Source: an uncultured Prevotellaceae bacterium (GTDB lineage: Bacteria > Bacteroidota > Bacteroidia > Bacteroidales > Bacteroidaceae). From it: DNA of 54,976 nt. The number at the start of each line of letters is the position of its first letter. The stretch's first letter is position 1. Shown piece after piece: positions 28,584 to 36,386 of this stretch. The stretch spans positions 1 to 54,976 of the forward strand of contig CACYYG010000024.1 of the NCBI GenBank assembly GCA_902778535.1, read 5' to 3'. A model generated the notes under the pieces. It had not been told where the DNA came from. It made no database searches and was given only the letters and a program-made list of their open reading frames with translations. A program made the translations under genes and the position numbers.

Positions 28584-30446
28584 ACTAGGAAAGTATTTAT
28601 TTTTCTCCTGTTTCTAACTTTTTGTATCTCTGAAGGTTTTTCAAATCCAGAAAAAAAATTTTTTGAATATCCTTTTAGGCAAGGAAGTGTTGAATGGTAT
28701 AAATTTACAAACCCTAAAGACAGAATTGCTGCTTTACAAATTCCTACTGACGTATTTGATTCAATACCTACAACTGAACTATTAGATATTTGCCTTGACT
28801 TCCCATATATAACAGATTTATTCACTTGCAACAGTCTTGATGAAGGTTATAATTGTCTTGAAACGGAATTCAATGGTTTTAAAGCCATTTTAAAGCGTAA
28901 TGATATTGATGTAGTTTTACTCAACAAACTTGAAGCTTTCACTAAAAATCCCCGAATGGGGAGGACATTAACTGAAAATAATGCTAGAATATCAATCAGG
29001 TATTTCTTGATAGGTTATTTATTAGGAAAGCATGAAATACTAAATAACATGTCTGAAGAGCAAAAAGAACGCTTAAAGAATTATTTGGAATTGTTCTTAA
29101 AATCAGACTCAAGTGATACTAGAATACTCAGCTCACAAGCTTTCAAACAATTATATGATGCCCTAATAACAGAAGACCAAGCGACACAAATTAATCGTTA
29201 TTTATCAACTGTTTATACCCCAAAAGGTAATTCTGTAGTTGTCAGTATCCGACCTGAGTATTTGTCCCAAGAAGAAAAAGAATTATTCGCCTATGACGCT
29301 ATACACAATTATGACGCGATAATTGTAGCAGAAGCGACTTCCACCTATAATTGTCATGCTTATGCGTGGCACATGTATGAAGGTCATTCAAATGACAGCG
29401 TTTGGATGAATGACCCTAGTCTTTATTGGATAGATGGAAGCTATTCTGAGATTGAATCTGAAAGTAGTTCAGAAAAGATTGTATACAGTGGCAACCATTC
29501 TGCAATCAGAATTAATAGTACAACATACGAATCAAAATGGGGAACATTTCCATTAGTAAGGCATCATCCTGATAATGTTCCAACCATCTATCTTCCATAC
29601 GAACAAAAAAAATATTATAAGCACGATTTTTCTATTTTAGGTCCCTTGCATTTATGTAATCAGGAATCATATTCTATTGCGATTAATGCAAGCATCCAGT
29701 GGCGTGTAAGCAATCCAAATATTTCAATTATTAACGGACAAGGGACAAACAATGTAACACTGCAAAATACTGGTTCATACTGCAAATTCACACTTTATGC
29801 AGACATTTACGCAGACGGTTCATTGGTGACAACAATCTCAAAGAATATCACGGCTGGAACACCTATAATGTTGGGAATGAATGTTCTGCCTGTACATCGC
29901 AATGGAACAACCTATGTCAATGGATGGCAGGAAAACTCGGCTGGCAACGGTATCGTTATTGAAAACATTGACCCCAGCTACTATTCTTCATTGGAAGCGA
30001 CGCTTACAAACATCTCGAATCCTTCAGTCCCAGTCCCAGTAGCCCATTACACGAATCTCATTCCAAGCACATCATTTATCAGTATACCAGCTAGTTGTGG
30101 CGCAGGATTCTACGAACTCAAAGTGCGTGGAGTTAACCAATGCGGAGAGACATTATGGACTACAATAGTTATAGAAATTCGATTTAATGGAGGAGGAGGA
30201 GTTGGCTCATTAGAACTACACTACAATCCTTCAACTGAAACTGTGAAAGCTATTCTACCAGACATGCCTGTTGATAAACTATATGCTATCCAACTGTGGA
30301 ATACGACAACTTTGTTGAAAACAATAAATGTCGATAATGGACAGCGCAACAGCCTTATATCTGTGACAGGCTTAAGTAAAGGCGTTTACATAGTGCGTGC
30401 AACGGCTAATGGAAACGAGTACATAGGGAAATTTTACAAATACTAA
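28458..30446 (+). CDS. Gpx-fragment fusion to a secreted cysteine-peptidase-like protein with a T9SS-like tail
   Basis: A 662-residue open frame. Residues 1-42 duplicate the start of Gpx. From residue 43 it reads TRKVFIFLLFLTFCISEGFS, a typical signal peptide lacking its own Met: ACT stands where ATG would be expected. The middle (about 275-395) has YNCHAYAWHMYEGH and GNHSAIRI...SKWGTFPLVRHHPDN, with Cys, His and Trp-Gly patterns suggesting an NlpC/CHAP-like peptidase; this is inference. The C-terminal 80 residues (YNPSTETVKAILPD, YAIQLWNTTTLLKTI, GLSKGVYIVRATANGNEYIGKF) look like a type A T9SS sorting domain. Codon use is AT-rich, unlike its neighbours. Either translation starts at the Gpx ATG and gives an extended N-terminus, or the gene is disabled. 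Confidence 0.7.
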   Translation: MKTVYDFTVKDRKGKDVSLKEYANEVLLIVNTATKCGFTPQYTRKVFIFLLFLTFCISEGFSNPEKKFFEYPFRQGSVEWYKFTNPKDRIAALQIPTDVFDSIPTTELLDICLDFPYITDLFTCNSLDEGYNCLETEFNGFKAILKRNDIDVVLLNKLEAFTKNPRMGRTLTENNARISIRYFLIGYLLGKHEILNNMSEEQKERLKNYLELFLKSDSSDTRILSSQAFKQLYDALITEDQATQINRYLSTVYTPKGNSVVVSIRPEYLSQEEKELFAYDAIHNYDAIIVAEATSTYNCHAYAWHMYEGHSNDSVWMNDPSLYWIDGSYSEIESESSSEKIVYSGNHSAIRINSTTYESKWGTFPLVRHHPDNVPTIYLPYEQKKYYKHDFSILGPLHLCNQESYSIAINASIQWRVSNPNISIINGQGTNNVTLQNTGSYCKFTLYADIYADGSLVTTISKNITAGTPIMLGMNVLPVHRNGTTYVNGWQENSAGNGIVIENIDPSYYSSLEATLTNISNPSVPVPVAHYTNLIPSTSFISIPASCGAGFYELKVRGVNQCGETLWTTIVIEIRFNGGGGVGSLELHYNPSTETVKAILPDMPVDKLYAIQLWNTTTLLKTINVDNGQRNSLISVTGLSKGVYIVRATANGNEYIGKFYKY

Positions 30447-30896
30447 ACCGCTATGAAAATGAAAACAATAATCTATGCTCTTTTTATTGTACTCCTCCTG
30501 TCTACTTCATCGATTAGCTGCAACGAAACCAACAATGGAGAAGACACGGAGATGACAGAAACGACTCAATATCATGGAAGGACAATCCCTTACTCTCCCG
30601 TTGACTCCAAGCAGTTTCCACAATGGATGCAAGACTACTTGGTTCATATAACCAATGGAAACAAATGCTTAATCTACCAAATGACATGTAACGGAAAGAC
30701 CATTTACAACATCATAGATTATTATATGTCCTGTTCCTACGGTAATTTCTATGACAATGAAGGCAAGCTACTTTTTACCTGTGATTTAACCGAAATAGAG
30801 AAGACTCTAAAGAATGCCTATGATGTGAAATGCATCTACATGAAGTAATCGGCATGAAAATAGTTATATTATATAATCATTTAAGCAACAACCACA
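28584..30896. mobile_element. AT-rich inserted island behind the duplicated gpx start
   Basis: The sequence between the truncated and intact gpx 5' ends is visibly richer in A and T than its flanks and holds two genes: a secreted protein and a small lipoprotein. No integrase, transposase or inverted termini were seen. The duplicated gpx end makes this look like a DNA segment that entered by recombination at gpx and rebuilt an intact copy. Confidence 0.6.
30453..30848 (+). CDS. Small lipoprotein, possible partner or inhibitor of the upstream protein
   Basis: A 131-residue lipoprotein: MKMKTIIYALFIVLLLSTSSISC with a plausible Cys at the end of the signal, then an acidic linker (NETNNGEDTEMTE) and an approximately 90-residue domain (YLVHITNGNKCLIYQMTCNGKTIYNIIDYYMSCSYGNFYDNEGKLL). 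I do not recognise a named family. It starts six bases after the upstream gene and shares its AT-rich composition, so the two arrived together. Pairing of a secreted peptidase with a small inhibitor lipoprotein is known in Bacteroidota C10 protease loci, which suggests that role, but nothing here proves it. Confidence 0.75.
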   Translation: MKMKTIIYALFIVLLLSTSSISCNETNNGEDTEMTETTQYHGRTIPYSPVDSKQFPQWMQDYLVHITNGNKCLIYQMTCNGKTIYNIIDYYMSCSYGNFYDNEGKLLFTCDLTEIEKTLKNAYDVKCIYMK

Positions 30897-31448
30897 ATGA
30901 AAACTGTTTATGATTTCACTGTCAAGGACAGAAAAGGGAAGGACGTGTCGCTGAAGGAGTATGCCAACGAGGTGCTGCTCATCGTAAACACGGCTACGAA
31001 GTGTGGCTTCACCCCGCAATACGAAGAACTGGAGAAACTCTACGAAAAATTCCGCTCGCAGGAGTTCACCATTCTCGACTTCCCCTGCAACCAGTTCGGC
31101 CAGCAGGCTCCCGGCACCGACGAGAGCATCCACGAGTTCTGCAAGCTGAACTTCGGCACTGAGTTCCCCCGTTTCAAGAAGGTGAAGGTGAACGGCCCTG
31201 ACGCCGACCCGCTGTTCCTCTTCCTACAGGAGCAGAAAGGTTTCGCAGGCTGGAATATGGAGCACCCCATCGCACACATTCTCGACGATATGCTGTCGAA
31301 GGAGGACCCCGACTACAAGGAGAAGAACGACATCAAGTGGAACTTCACCAAGTTCCTCATCGACAAGAAAGGAATGGTTGTAGCCCGTTTCGAGCCTACC
31401 ACCGCTATCTCTGAAATTGAAAAGCAAATCGAAGAACTGCTGAAATGA
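30897..31448 (+). CDS. gpx: Glutathione peroxidase-like thiol peroxidase
   Basis: Intact 183-residue enzyme reducing peroxides, probably with thioredoxin as donor since it is a Cys form. Active-site Cys36 in NTATKCGFTPQY, and Cys64 in LDFPCNQFGQQAPGT as the likely resolving region. WNFTKFLIDKKGMVVARFEPTT completes the tetrad with Trp and Asn. The stop overlaps trxB by ATGA (31445-31448), giving a coupled peroxidase-reductase pair. Its first 42 codons are duplicated at 28458. Confidence 0.95.
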   Translation: MKTVYDFTVKDRKGKDVSLKEYANEVLLIVNTATKCGFTPQYEELEKLYEKFRSQEFTILDFPCNQFGQQAPGTDESIHEFCKLNFGTEFPRFKKVKVNGPDADPLFLFLQEQKGFAGWNMEHPIAHILDDMLSKEDPDYKEKNDIKWNFTKFLIDKKGMVVARFEPTTAISEIEKQIEELLK

Positions 31449-32374
31449 ACACCAAGTGTTTAATCATTGGCAGCGGCCCCGCAGGGTACACCGCTGCCAT
31501 TTATGCTTCACGTGCCAACCTCAGCCCGATAGAGTATTGCGGCCTGCAGCCAGGCGGACAGCTGACACAGACCACTGAGGTGGAAAACTTCCCCGGCTAT
31601 CCTGAGGGCGTAGACGGCAACCAGATGATGATGGATTTGCGCCAGCAGGCAGAGCGCTTCGGCACCGACATCCGTGACGGCGAAATCACTGAGGTAGACT
31701 TCTCCTCGCGGCCCTATCGTGCAAAAGACGATGCCGGCAACGAGATCATCGCCGACACCGTTATTATCGCTACGGGTGCCTCAGCCAAATACTTAGGGCT
31801 GCCCGACGAGCAGAAATACATGGGACAAGGCGTCTCGGCCTGTGCCACCTGCGACGGTTTCTTCTATCGCAAGAAGACCGTGGCCGTTGTTGGTGGCGGC
31901 GACACAGCTTGCGAGGACGCGCTTTATCTGAGCAGCCTTTGCAAGAAGGTCTACCTCATCGTACGCAAGCCGTTCCTGCGTGCCTCGAAGGTGATGCAGC
32001 AGCGTGTCATGGAGCGTGAGAACATCGAGATTCTCTTCGAGCACAACACCCTGGGTCTCTTCGGCGAGAACGGCGTAGAAGGTGCTCATCTGGTGAAGCG
32101 CAAGGGCGAGGCCGACGAGCAGCTGGTAGACATTGCCATCGACGGATTCTTCCTCGCCATCGGTCATAAGCCCAACACCGACATTTTCCGTCAGTGGCTC
32201 GAGACCGATGAGGTGGGCTATCTGAAGAAGATTGACGGCACGCCGCGCACCCAGCTCCCCGGCGTCTTCGTGGCCGGCGACTGTGCCGACCCCGTCTATC
32301 GGCAGGCCATCACCGCCGCCGGCACAGGCTGCCAGGCCGCCATCGAGGCCGAGCGCTTCCTGCTGGAGAACTAA
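31445..32374 (+). CDS. trxB: Thioredoxin reductase
   Basis: NADPH-dependent flavoenzyme that reduces thioredoxin. The 309-residue protein has the FAD motif IIGSGPAGYTAAIYASRA, the redox pair CATC (Cys133, Cys136) in ACATCDGFFYR, the NADPH motif VVGGGDTACEDALYL and the C-terminal FAD motif GVFVAGDCAD. Coupled to gpx by a four-base overlap and followed by a strong terminator. Confidence 0.97.
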   Translation: MNTKCLIIGSGPAGYTAAIYASRANLSPIEYCGLQPGGQLTQTTEVENFPGYPEGVDGNQMMMDLRQQAERFGTDIRDGEITEVDFSSRPYRAKDDAGNEIIADTVIIATGASAKYLGLPDEQKYMGQGVSACATCDGFFYRKKTVAVVGGGDTACEDALYLSSLCKKVYLIVRKPFLRASKVMQQRVMERENIEILFEHNTLGLFGENGVEGAHLVKRKGEADEQLVDIAIDGFFLAIGHKPNTDIFRQWLETDEVGYLKKIDGTPRTQLPGVFVAGDCADPVYRQAITAAGTGCQAAIEAERFLLEN

Positions 32375-32398
32375 AGAACATAATATGCTTATATATAT

Positions 32399-32431
32399 AA
32401 ATAATGTGGAGCCAAAAGCTCCACATTATTT
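32399..32431. terminator. Bidirectional terminator between trxB and the NahK-like gene
   Basis: AAATAATGTGGAGC pairs perfectly over 14 bases with GCTCCACATTATTT across the loop CAAAA. A and T tracts flank it on both sides, and it overlaps the last bases of the convergent gene. Confidence 0.9.
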
Positions 32432-33524
32432 ATTTTGTAAGACTTTCCACCAACTGTGCCATCCGCGGCTGAGAAGCTTTCACCTTCTGGAAATAACGGA
32501 GCTGGTTGCGGGTGCGCACAAGATTGTGCTCAGCATACTGAATCTTATAATAAGTATCACCATTGAGATAATCAGCAAGGAAGCGCACGGCCTGCATCAT
32601 GGGGAAGAGAGCTACGGCAAAAGGCAGATGCTCAACCTCTATAGGCGTGAGGAAACTGCGGGCAGACTCCAGATAACCGCGAGTGAACGCCTCAAAGATG
32701 TCCCAGCGGAAGTCTATGCGCTCCAGCTCCGGCGAGTCCTCGGCAACGGTATTGGCTGCGGTGCGGAGGAAGTCTCCATAGTCGGAGAAGACGAAAGAAG
32801 GCATGACGGTGTCGAGGTCGATGACACAGAGTACAGCCGTTCCCGTTGCGTCGAAGAGCATATTGTTCACCTTCGTGTCGCAGTGGCAGATGCGTTTGGG
32901 CAGCAAGCCCTGACGATAGAGTCGTTCTGCCTGACACATCTCGTCGGCATATTGCTCTATGAGCGCCAGTTCGTCCTTGACAGTAGCCACGCGTCCAGCG
33001 GCATCGGCATCGACGGCATCACGCAGCTGACGCAAGCGCAACTCCATATTATGGAAGTCGGGAATGGTCTCCCCCAGCGTCTCGGGCAGGTCGGTCAGCT
33101 GCTGCTCGAAATGGCCGAAGGCGCGACCTGCATCATAGGAAGTGGCAGGCGTGACTTCGCTTAATGTCACCGAGTCAGAAATAAAGACACACATGCGCCA
33201 GTAGCTCTGGCCGTCGAAGTAATAAGTCTTTCCGCTGGATACGCTGACAAACTGCAGCACACGGCGGCTGATGTCGGTGCAGCCCTCTTCCTCGAGCTTG
33301 CGGCGCAGATGATGAGTGACAGCCTCGATGTTATGCTGCAACAGCTCCACATCGGTGAAGATGGCATGATTGATGCGCTGCAGCACATAGTCGGGAGCCT
33401 CGGCCTCAACCGTCTTCACTATATAGGTATCGTTGATGAGACCGTTGCCCAAAGGCTTCACTTCCTGTGGAGTGCCATCCAGCCGGAACTGGCGGATGAC
33501 GTCAAACAAATCCTCTCTGCTCAT
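32430..33524 (-). CDS. NahK-like sugar 1-kinase, aminoglycoside phosphotransferase fold
   Basis: A 364-residue kinase of the APH/choline kinase fold. PLGNGLINDTYIV is the nucleotide loop, RICHCDTKVNNMLFD the catalytic loop (HxD...N), and VLCVIDLDTVMPSFVFSDYGD the metal-binding Asp segment. This resembles N-acetylhexosamine 1-kinase (NahK), which makes GlcNAc- or GalNAc-1-phosphate. It is coupled by ATGA overlap (33521-33524) to a GH109 gene, whose product would release GalNAc, supporting that substrate. Homoserine or choline kinase activity is less likely. Confidence 0.8.
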   Translation of the reverse strand: MSREDLFDVIRQFRLDGTPQEVKPLGNGLINDTYIVKTVEAEAPDYVLQRINHAIFTDVELLQHNIEAVTHHLRRKLEEEGCTDISRRVLQFVSVSSGKTYYFDGQSYWRMCVFISDSVTLSEVTPATSYDAGRAFGHFEQQLTDLPETLGETIPDFHNMELRLRQLRDAVDADAAGRVATVKDELALIEQYADEMCQAERLYRQGLLPKRICHCDTKVNNMLFDATGTAVLCVIDLDTVMPSFVFSDYGDFLRTAANTVAEDSPELERIDFRWDIFEAFTRGYLESARSFLTPIEVEHLPFAVALFPMMQAVRFLADYLNGDTYYKIQYAEHNLVRTRNQLRYFQKVKASQPRMAQLVESLTK

Positions 33525-34903
33525 TTCTTAAAAGCATAACGGAAGCCATCGATGCGATTCCAGGCACCACGTGTGAAGTCGGGAATAGCCACAGGAGCAG
33601 AGTTGTTCTCCATCGAGATGCGTGTCAGCTCTCCTAAGCAGCACCACTCTGCCATGTCGTAAACGTCCATGTCGAGCGGCAAGCCGTTCTGCAGACAGTA
33701 GATGAGGCGGTAGTCCATGATGAAGTCCATGCCGCCGTGGCCGCCCACCTTCTTGGCGGTTTCCTCAAGCTCCTTGACGAAGGTCGGCAGATACTTGTGC
33801 AGCATTTCCTGACAAGCGGCGCTGGGCAGAGGCGAATGGGCGTCGAGATTCTCATGGTCGGGCACATCGTCATTGCTTAGCATCTCCTGACGGAAAAGCA
33901 GCTGGTTGACAGGATACTTGCTGGCGTAGCCGTCGCTGCCCACCACTTGGAACATGCGGCTGTAGGGACGCGGCGTCAGCACGTTGTGCTGAATGAGCAT
34001 GGTCTTGCCCTTGACTGTGCGTATGAGCGTCGACGTCTGGTCGCCGTTCTGGAAGTCGGGACAGTCCTTGCCCGTCAGCTTTTTCACCACCTTGGGGCCG
34101 TTGTAAGGTTTGGTATCCATTGCCACGAGATAGTCCATACGGTCGCCGCGGTGGATGTTCAGCACCTGACAGTCGGGACCGATGCCGTGCGTAGGATAGA
34201 CGTCGCCGCGATACTTGGCGTTGAAGTCCAGTCGCCAGTTGTTCCAATAGGCCGACCAGAAGTCGTCGAGGTTGTGCAGATAGGAGCCCTCCACATGCAG
34301 CACCTCACCAAAAAGGCCCTGCTGCGCCATGTTCAGCGCAGCCAGCTCGAAGAAGTCGTAGACGCAGTTCTCCAGCATCATGCAGTGTTTGCGGGTGCGC
34401 TCCGAGGTGTTGATGAGCTGCCAAATCTCCTCCAGGTTCATGGCTGCGGGCACCTCAATGGCTACATGCTTGCCGTGCTCCATTGCATAGAGAGCCAGAG
34501 GCACGTGGTGCACCCAGTCGGTAGCGATGTAGATGAGGTCAATGTCGTTGCGCTCGCACATCTTCTTATAAGCCTCCGTTGAGCCGCTGTAGGCAGTGGC
34601 ACGCTGACGGCCGTGCTTCTCCAAGAGTTTCTGGCAGGCCTCTACGCGGTCGGCCTCCACGTCGCAGAGTCCCTTCACGTCGGTGCCCTCAATCTGGGCA
34701 AAGCGCTCCACGGCGCCCGGGCCTCGCATGCCCAAGCCAATGAATCCCACGCGCACCACCTTCATTGGAGGTGCGGTGAGCTGAAGGACGTCCTGTTGTC
34801 CAGCCGGACGCTCAGGCACAACGGTTTGTAACGGCTGCACCTGCTGTGCAGAAACGCTCAGGGCCAAAAATGCCCCCATCAAAACAGTTAGTAGCTTTTT
34901 CAT
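33521..34903 (-). CDS. GH109 alpha-N-acetylgalactosaminidase (Gfo/Idh/MocA fold)
   Basis: A 460-residue exported enzyme: signal MKKLLTVLMGAFLALSVSAQ, then an NAD-binding domain starting VVRVGFIGLGMRGPGAVERF (GxGxxG). The family blocks are AYKKMCERNDIDLIYIATDWVHH, HGKHVAIEVPAAMNLEE, KHCMMLENCVYDFFELAALNMA and YPTHGIGPDCQVLNIHRGDRMDYLV. GH109 enzymes use tightly bound NAD to cleave alpha-GalNAc from glycans such as blood group A or mucin O-glycans. The signal is Sec-like. The stop overlaps the kinase start, so release and phosphorylation are linked. Confidence 0.9.
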   Translation of the reverse strand: MKKLLTVLMGAFLALSVSAQQVQPLQTVVPERPAGQQDVLQLTAPPMKVVRVGFIGLGMRGPGAVERFAQIEGTDVKGLCDVEADRVEACQKLLEKHGRQRATAYSGSTEAYKKMCERNDIDLIYIATDWVHHVPLALYAMEHGKHVAIEVPAAMNLEEIWQLINTSERTRKHCMMLENCVYDFFELAALNMAQQGLFGEVLHVEGSYLHNLDDFWSAYWNNWRLDFNAKYRGDVYPTHGIGPDCQVLNIHRGDRMDYLVAMDTKPYNGPKVVKKLTGKDCPDFQNGDQTSTLIRTVKGKTMLIQHNVLTPRPYSRMFQVVGSDGYASKYPVNQLLFRQEMLSNDDVPDHENLDAHSPLPSAACQEMLHKYLPTFVKELEETAKKVGGHGGMDFIMDYRLIYCLQNGLPLDMDVYDMAEWCCLGELTRISMENNSAPVAIPDFTRGAWNRIDGFRYAFKK

Positions 34904-34939
34904 AGTATAAGGTTTTTACAAAGATTTTAAAGATGTCAA

Positions 34940-35788
34940 TTAGCAGGCCTTGAAACTCATATCGAGGCCTTTTACGCTGTGTGTCAGTGCGCCGACGGAG
35001 ATGAAGTCGACACCCTGCTCGGCGTAGGAACGGATGGTGTCGAAGGTGATGCCGCCGCTGGATTCCGTCTCATAGCGGTGACCGATGAGGTCGACGGCCT
35101 TCTTCGTGTCAGGCACTGTGAAATTGTCAAGCATGATGCGGTCTACCCCGCCGTGGTCGAGCACCTGCTGCAGTTCGTCGAAGTTTCTGACCTCAATCTC
35201 AATCTTCAGGTCGAGGCCTTTCTCCTTCAGATAAGCATGACAACGGTCGATGGCATTGACGATGCCACCGGCAAAGTCAACGTGATTATCCTTCAGCAGA
35301 ATCATGTCGAAAAGTCCGATGCGGTGGTTGCAGCCTCCGCCAATCTTCACGGCCTGTTTCTCCAGTATGCGCATGCCGGGCGTGGTCTTGCGGGTGTCGA
35401 GCACACGAGTGCCGGTGCCTTCGAGACGCTCCACATAGCGTGCCGTCATCGTGGCGATGCCGCTCATGCGCTGCATGATGTTCAGCATCAGGCGTTCTGT
35501 CTGCAGCAGCGAGCGCACACGACCCGTCACAATCATGGCGATGTCGCCCTTCTTCACCTTCGTGCCGTCCTGCATAAGCACCTCCACCTGCATCTCAGGA
35601 TCGAAGCGGCGGAACACTTCTTTGGCAATCTCGATGCCAGCCAGGATGCCGTCCTCCTTGATAAGCAGGTGTGAACGGCCCATAGCGTCCTCGGGGATAC
35701 AGCACAACGTGGTATGGTCGCCGTCGCCGATGTCCTCGGCAAACGACAAGTCAATCAATCTGTCGACTAATTCTTCTGCACTCAACAT
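34940..35788 (-). CDS. nadC: Nicotinate-nucleotide pyrophosphorylase (carboxylating)
   Basis: Quinolinate phosphoribosyltransferase of de novo NAD synthesis. The 282-residue protein has EDIGDGDHTT at the N-terminus, the DTRKTTPGMRILEKQAVKIGGGCNHRIGLFDMILLKDNH block with the substrate-binding Arg, Lys and His, and later EIEVRNFDEL and DRIMLDNF. Upstream is a heptad array; downstream, 36 bases away, is GH109, with no obvious functional tie. nadA and nadB are not in the window. Confidence 0.95.
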   Translation of the reverse strand: MLSAEELVDRLIDLSFAEDIGDGDHTTLCCIPEDAMGRSHLLIKEDGILAGIEIAKEVFRRFDPEMQVEVLMQDGTKVKKGDIAMIVTGRVRSLLQTERLMLNIMQRMSGIATMTARYVERLEGTGTRVLDTRKTTPGMRILEKQAVKIGGGCNHRIGLFDMILLKDNHVDFAGGIVNAIDRCHAYLKEKGLDLKIEIEVRNFDELQQVLDHGGVDRIMLDNFTVPDTKKAVDLIGHRYETESSGGITFDTIRSYAEQGVDFISVGALTHSVKGLDMSFKAC

Positions 35789-35794
35789 AAAAAC

Positions 35795-35850
35795 GGTTAT
35801 TGGTTATTGGTTAACGGTTATTGATTAACGGTTATTGGTTAACGGTTATT
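35795..35850. repeat. Heptad array upstream of nadC
   Basis: Eight words in register: GGTTATT, GGTTATT, GGTTAAC, GGTTATT, GATTAAC, GGTTATT, GGTTAAC, GGTTATT. It fills the gap between nadC and the outer membrane protein gene. Confidence 0.9.
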
Positions 35851-35858
35851 GGTATTGC

Positions 35859-36377
35859 CTACTCGAAGTAGATGCCAAAGCCGATGCGGAAACCGAAGCC
35901 GCTATAGTCGCCGTGGTCCTTCAGGCTCTGGTTGTAGTAGACTTCCGGCTCGATGGTGACGGTGCGGTTGAGGAAGAAGGCATAGCCCAGATTGATGTTC
36001 GGCATCAGGTCGTCATAGCCGTGCGACTTGTGCACATAGTTGGCGCCCAGGCCCACGAAAAGACCGTTCTGCTCAATGTAATAGCGAAGTCCTGCACCGG
36101 CGCTAAAGGCATTGTCGGCCTTCTGATGCCAGTCATAGCCTGCCTGAGCCAGCACCATCCAGTTGTCCTGGAACAGATAGCCTGCCTTTGCCGAGACGTC
36201 GAGATTCCACTTCTCCAGATCATTGAAGCGCAGGTCAAGCCCCGAGAAGCCTGTGGCCAAGTAGAATTTCCCCTCGCCAAAGGGCGGACGGTCCTGATAG
36301 GTTTTGTTTGTGTAGGTCTGTGCATTGACTGCCAGTGCGCAGACAGCGCAGAGCAGCGTAAGAAACAGTTTCTTCAT
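35859..36377 (-). CDS. Small outer membrane beta-barrel protein
   Basis: A 172-residue exported protein: signal MKKLFLTLLCAVCALAVNAQ, then alternating hydrophobic strands (FYLATGFSGLDLRF, WNLDVSAKAGYLF, WMVLAQAGYDW, AGLRYYIEQNGLFVGLGANYV) ending in an aromatic residue pattern, FGFRIGFGIYFE, the usual signal for outer membrane insertion. Size fits an eight-stranded OmpX/OmpW-like barrel. It starts nine bases after cstA, so it probably shares its transcript. Confidence 0.85.
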   Translation of the reverse strand: MKKLFLTLLCAVCALAVNAQTYTNKTYQDRPPFGEGKFYLATGFSGLDLRFNDLEKWNLDVSAKAGYLFQDNWMVLAQAGYDWHQKADNAFSAGAGLRYYIEQNGLFVGLGANYVHKSHGYDDLMPNINLGYAFFLNRTVTIEPEVYYNQSLKDHGDYSGFGFRIGFGIYFE

Positions 36378-36386
36378 TGTCGTTTT

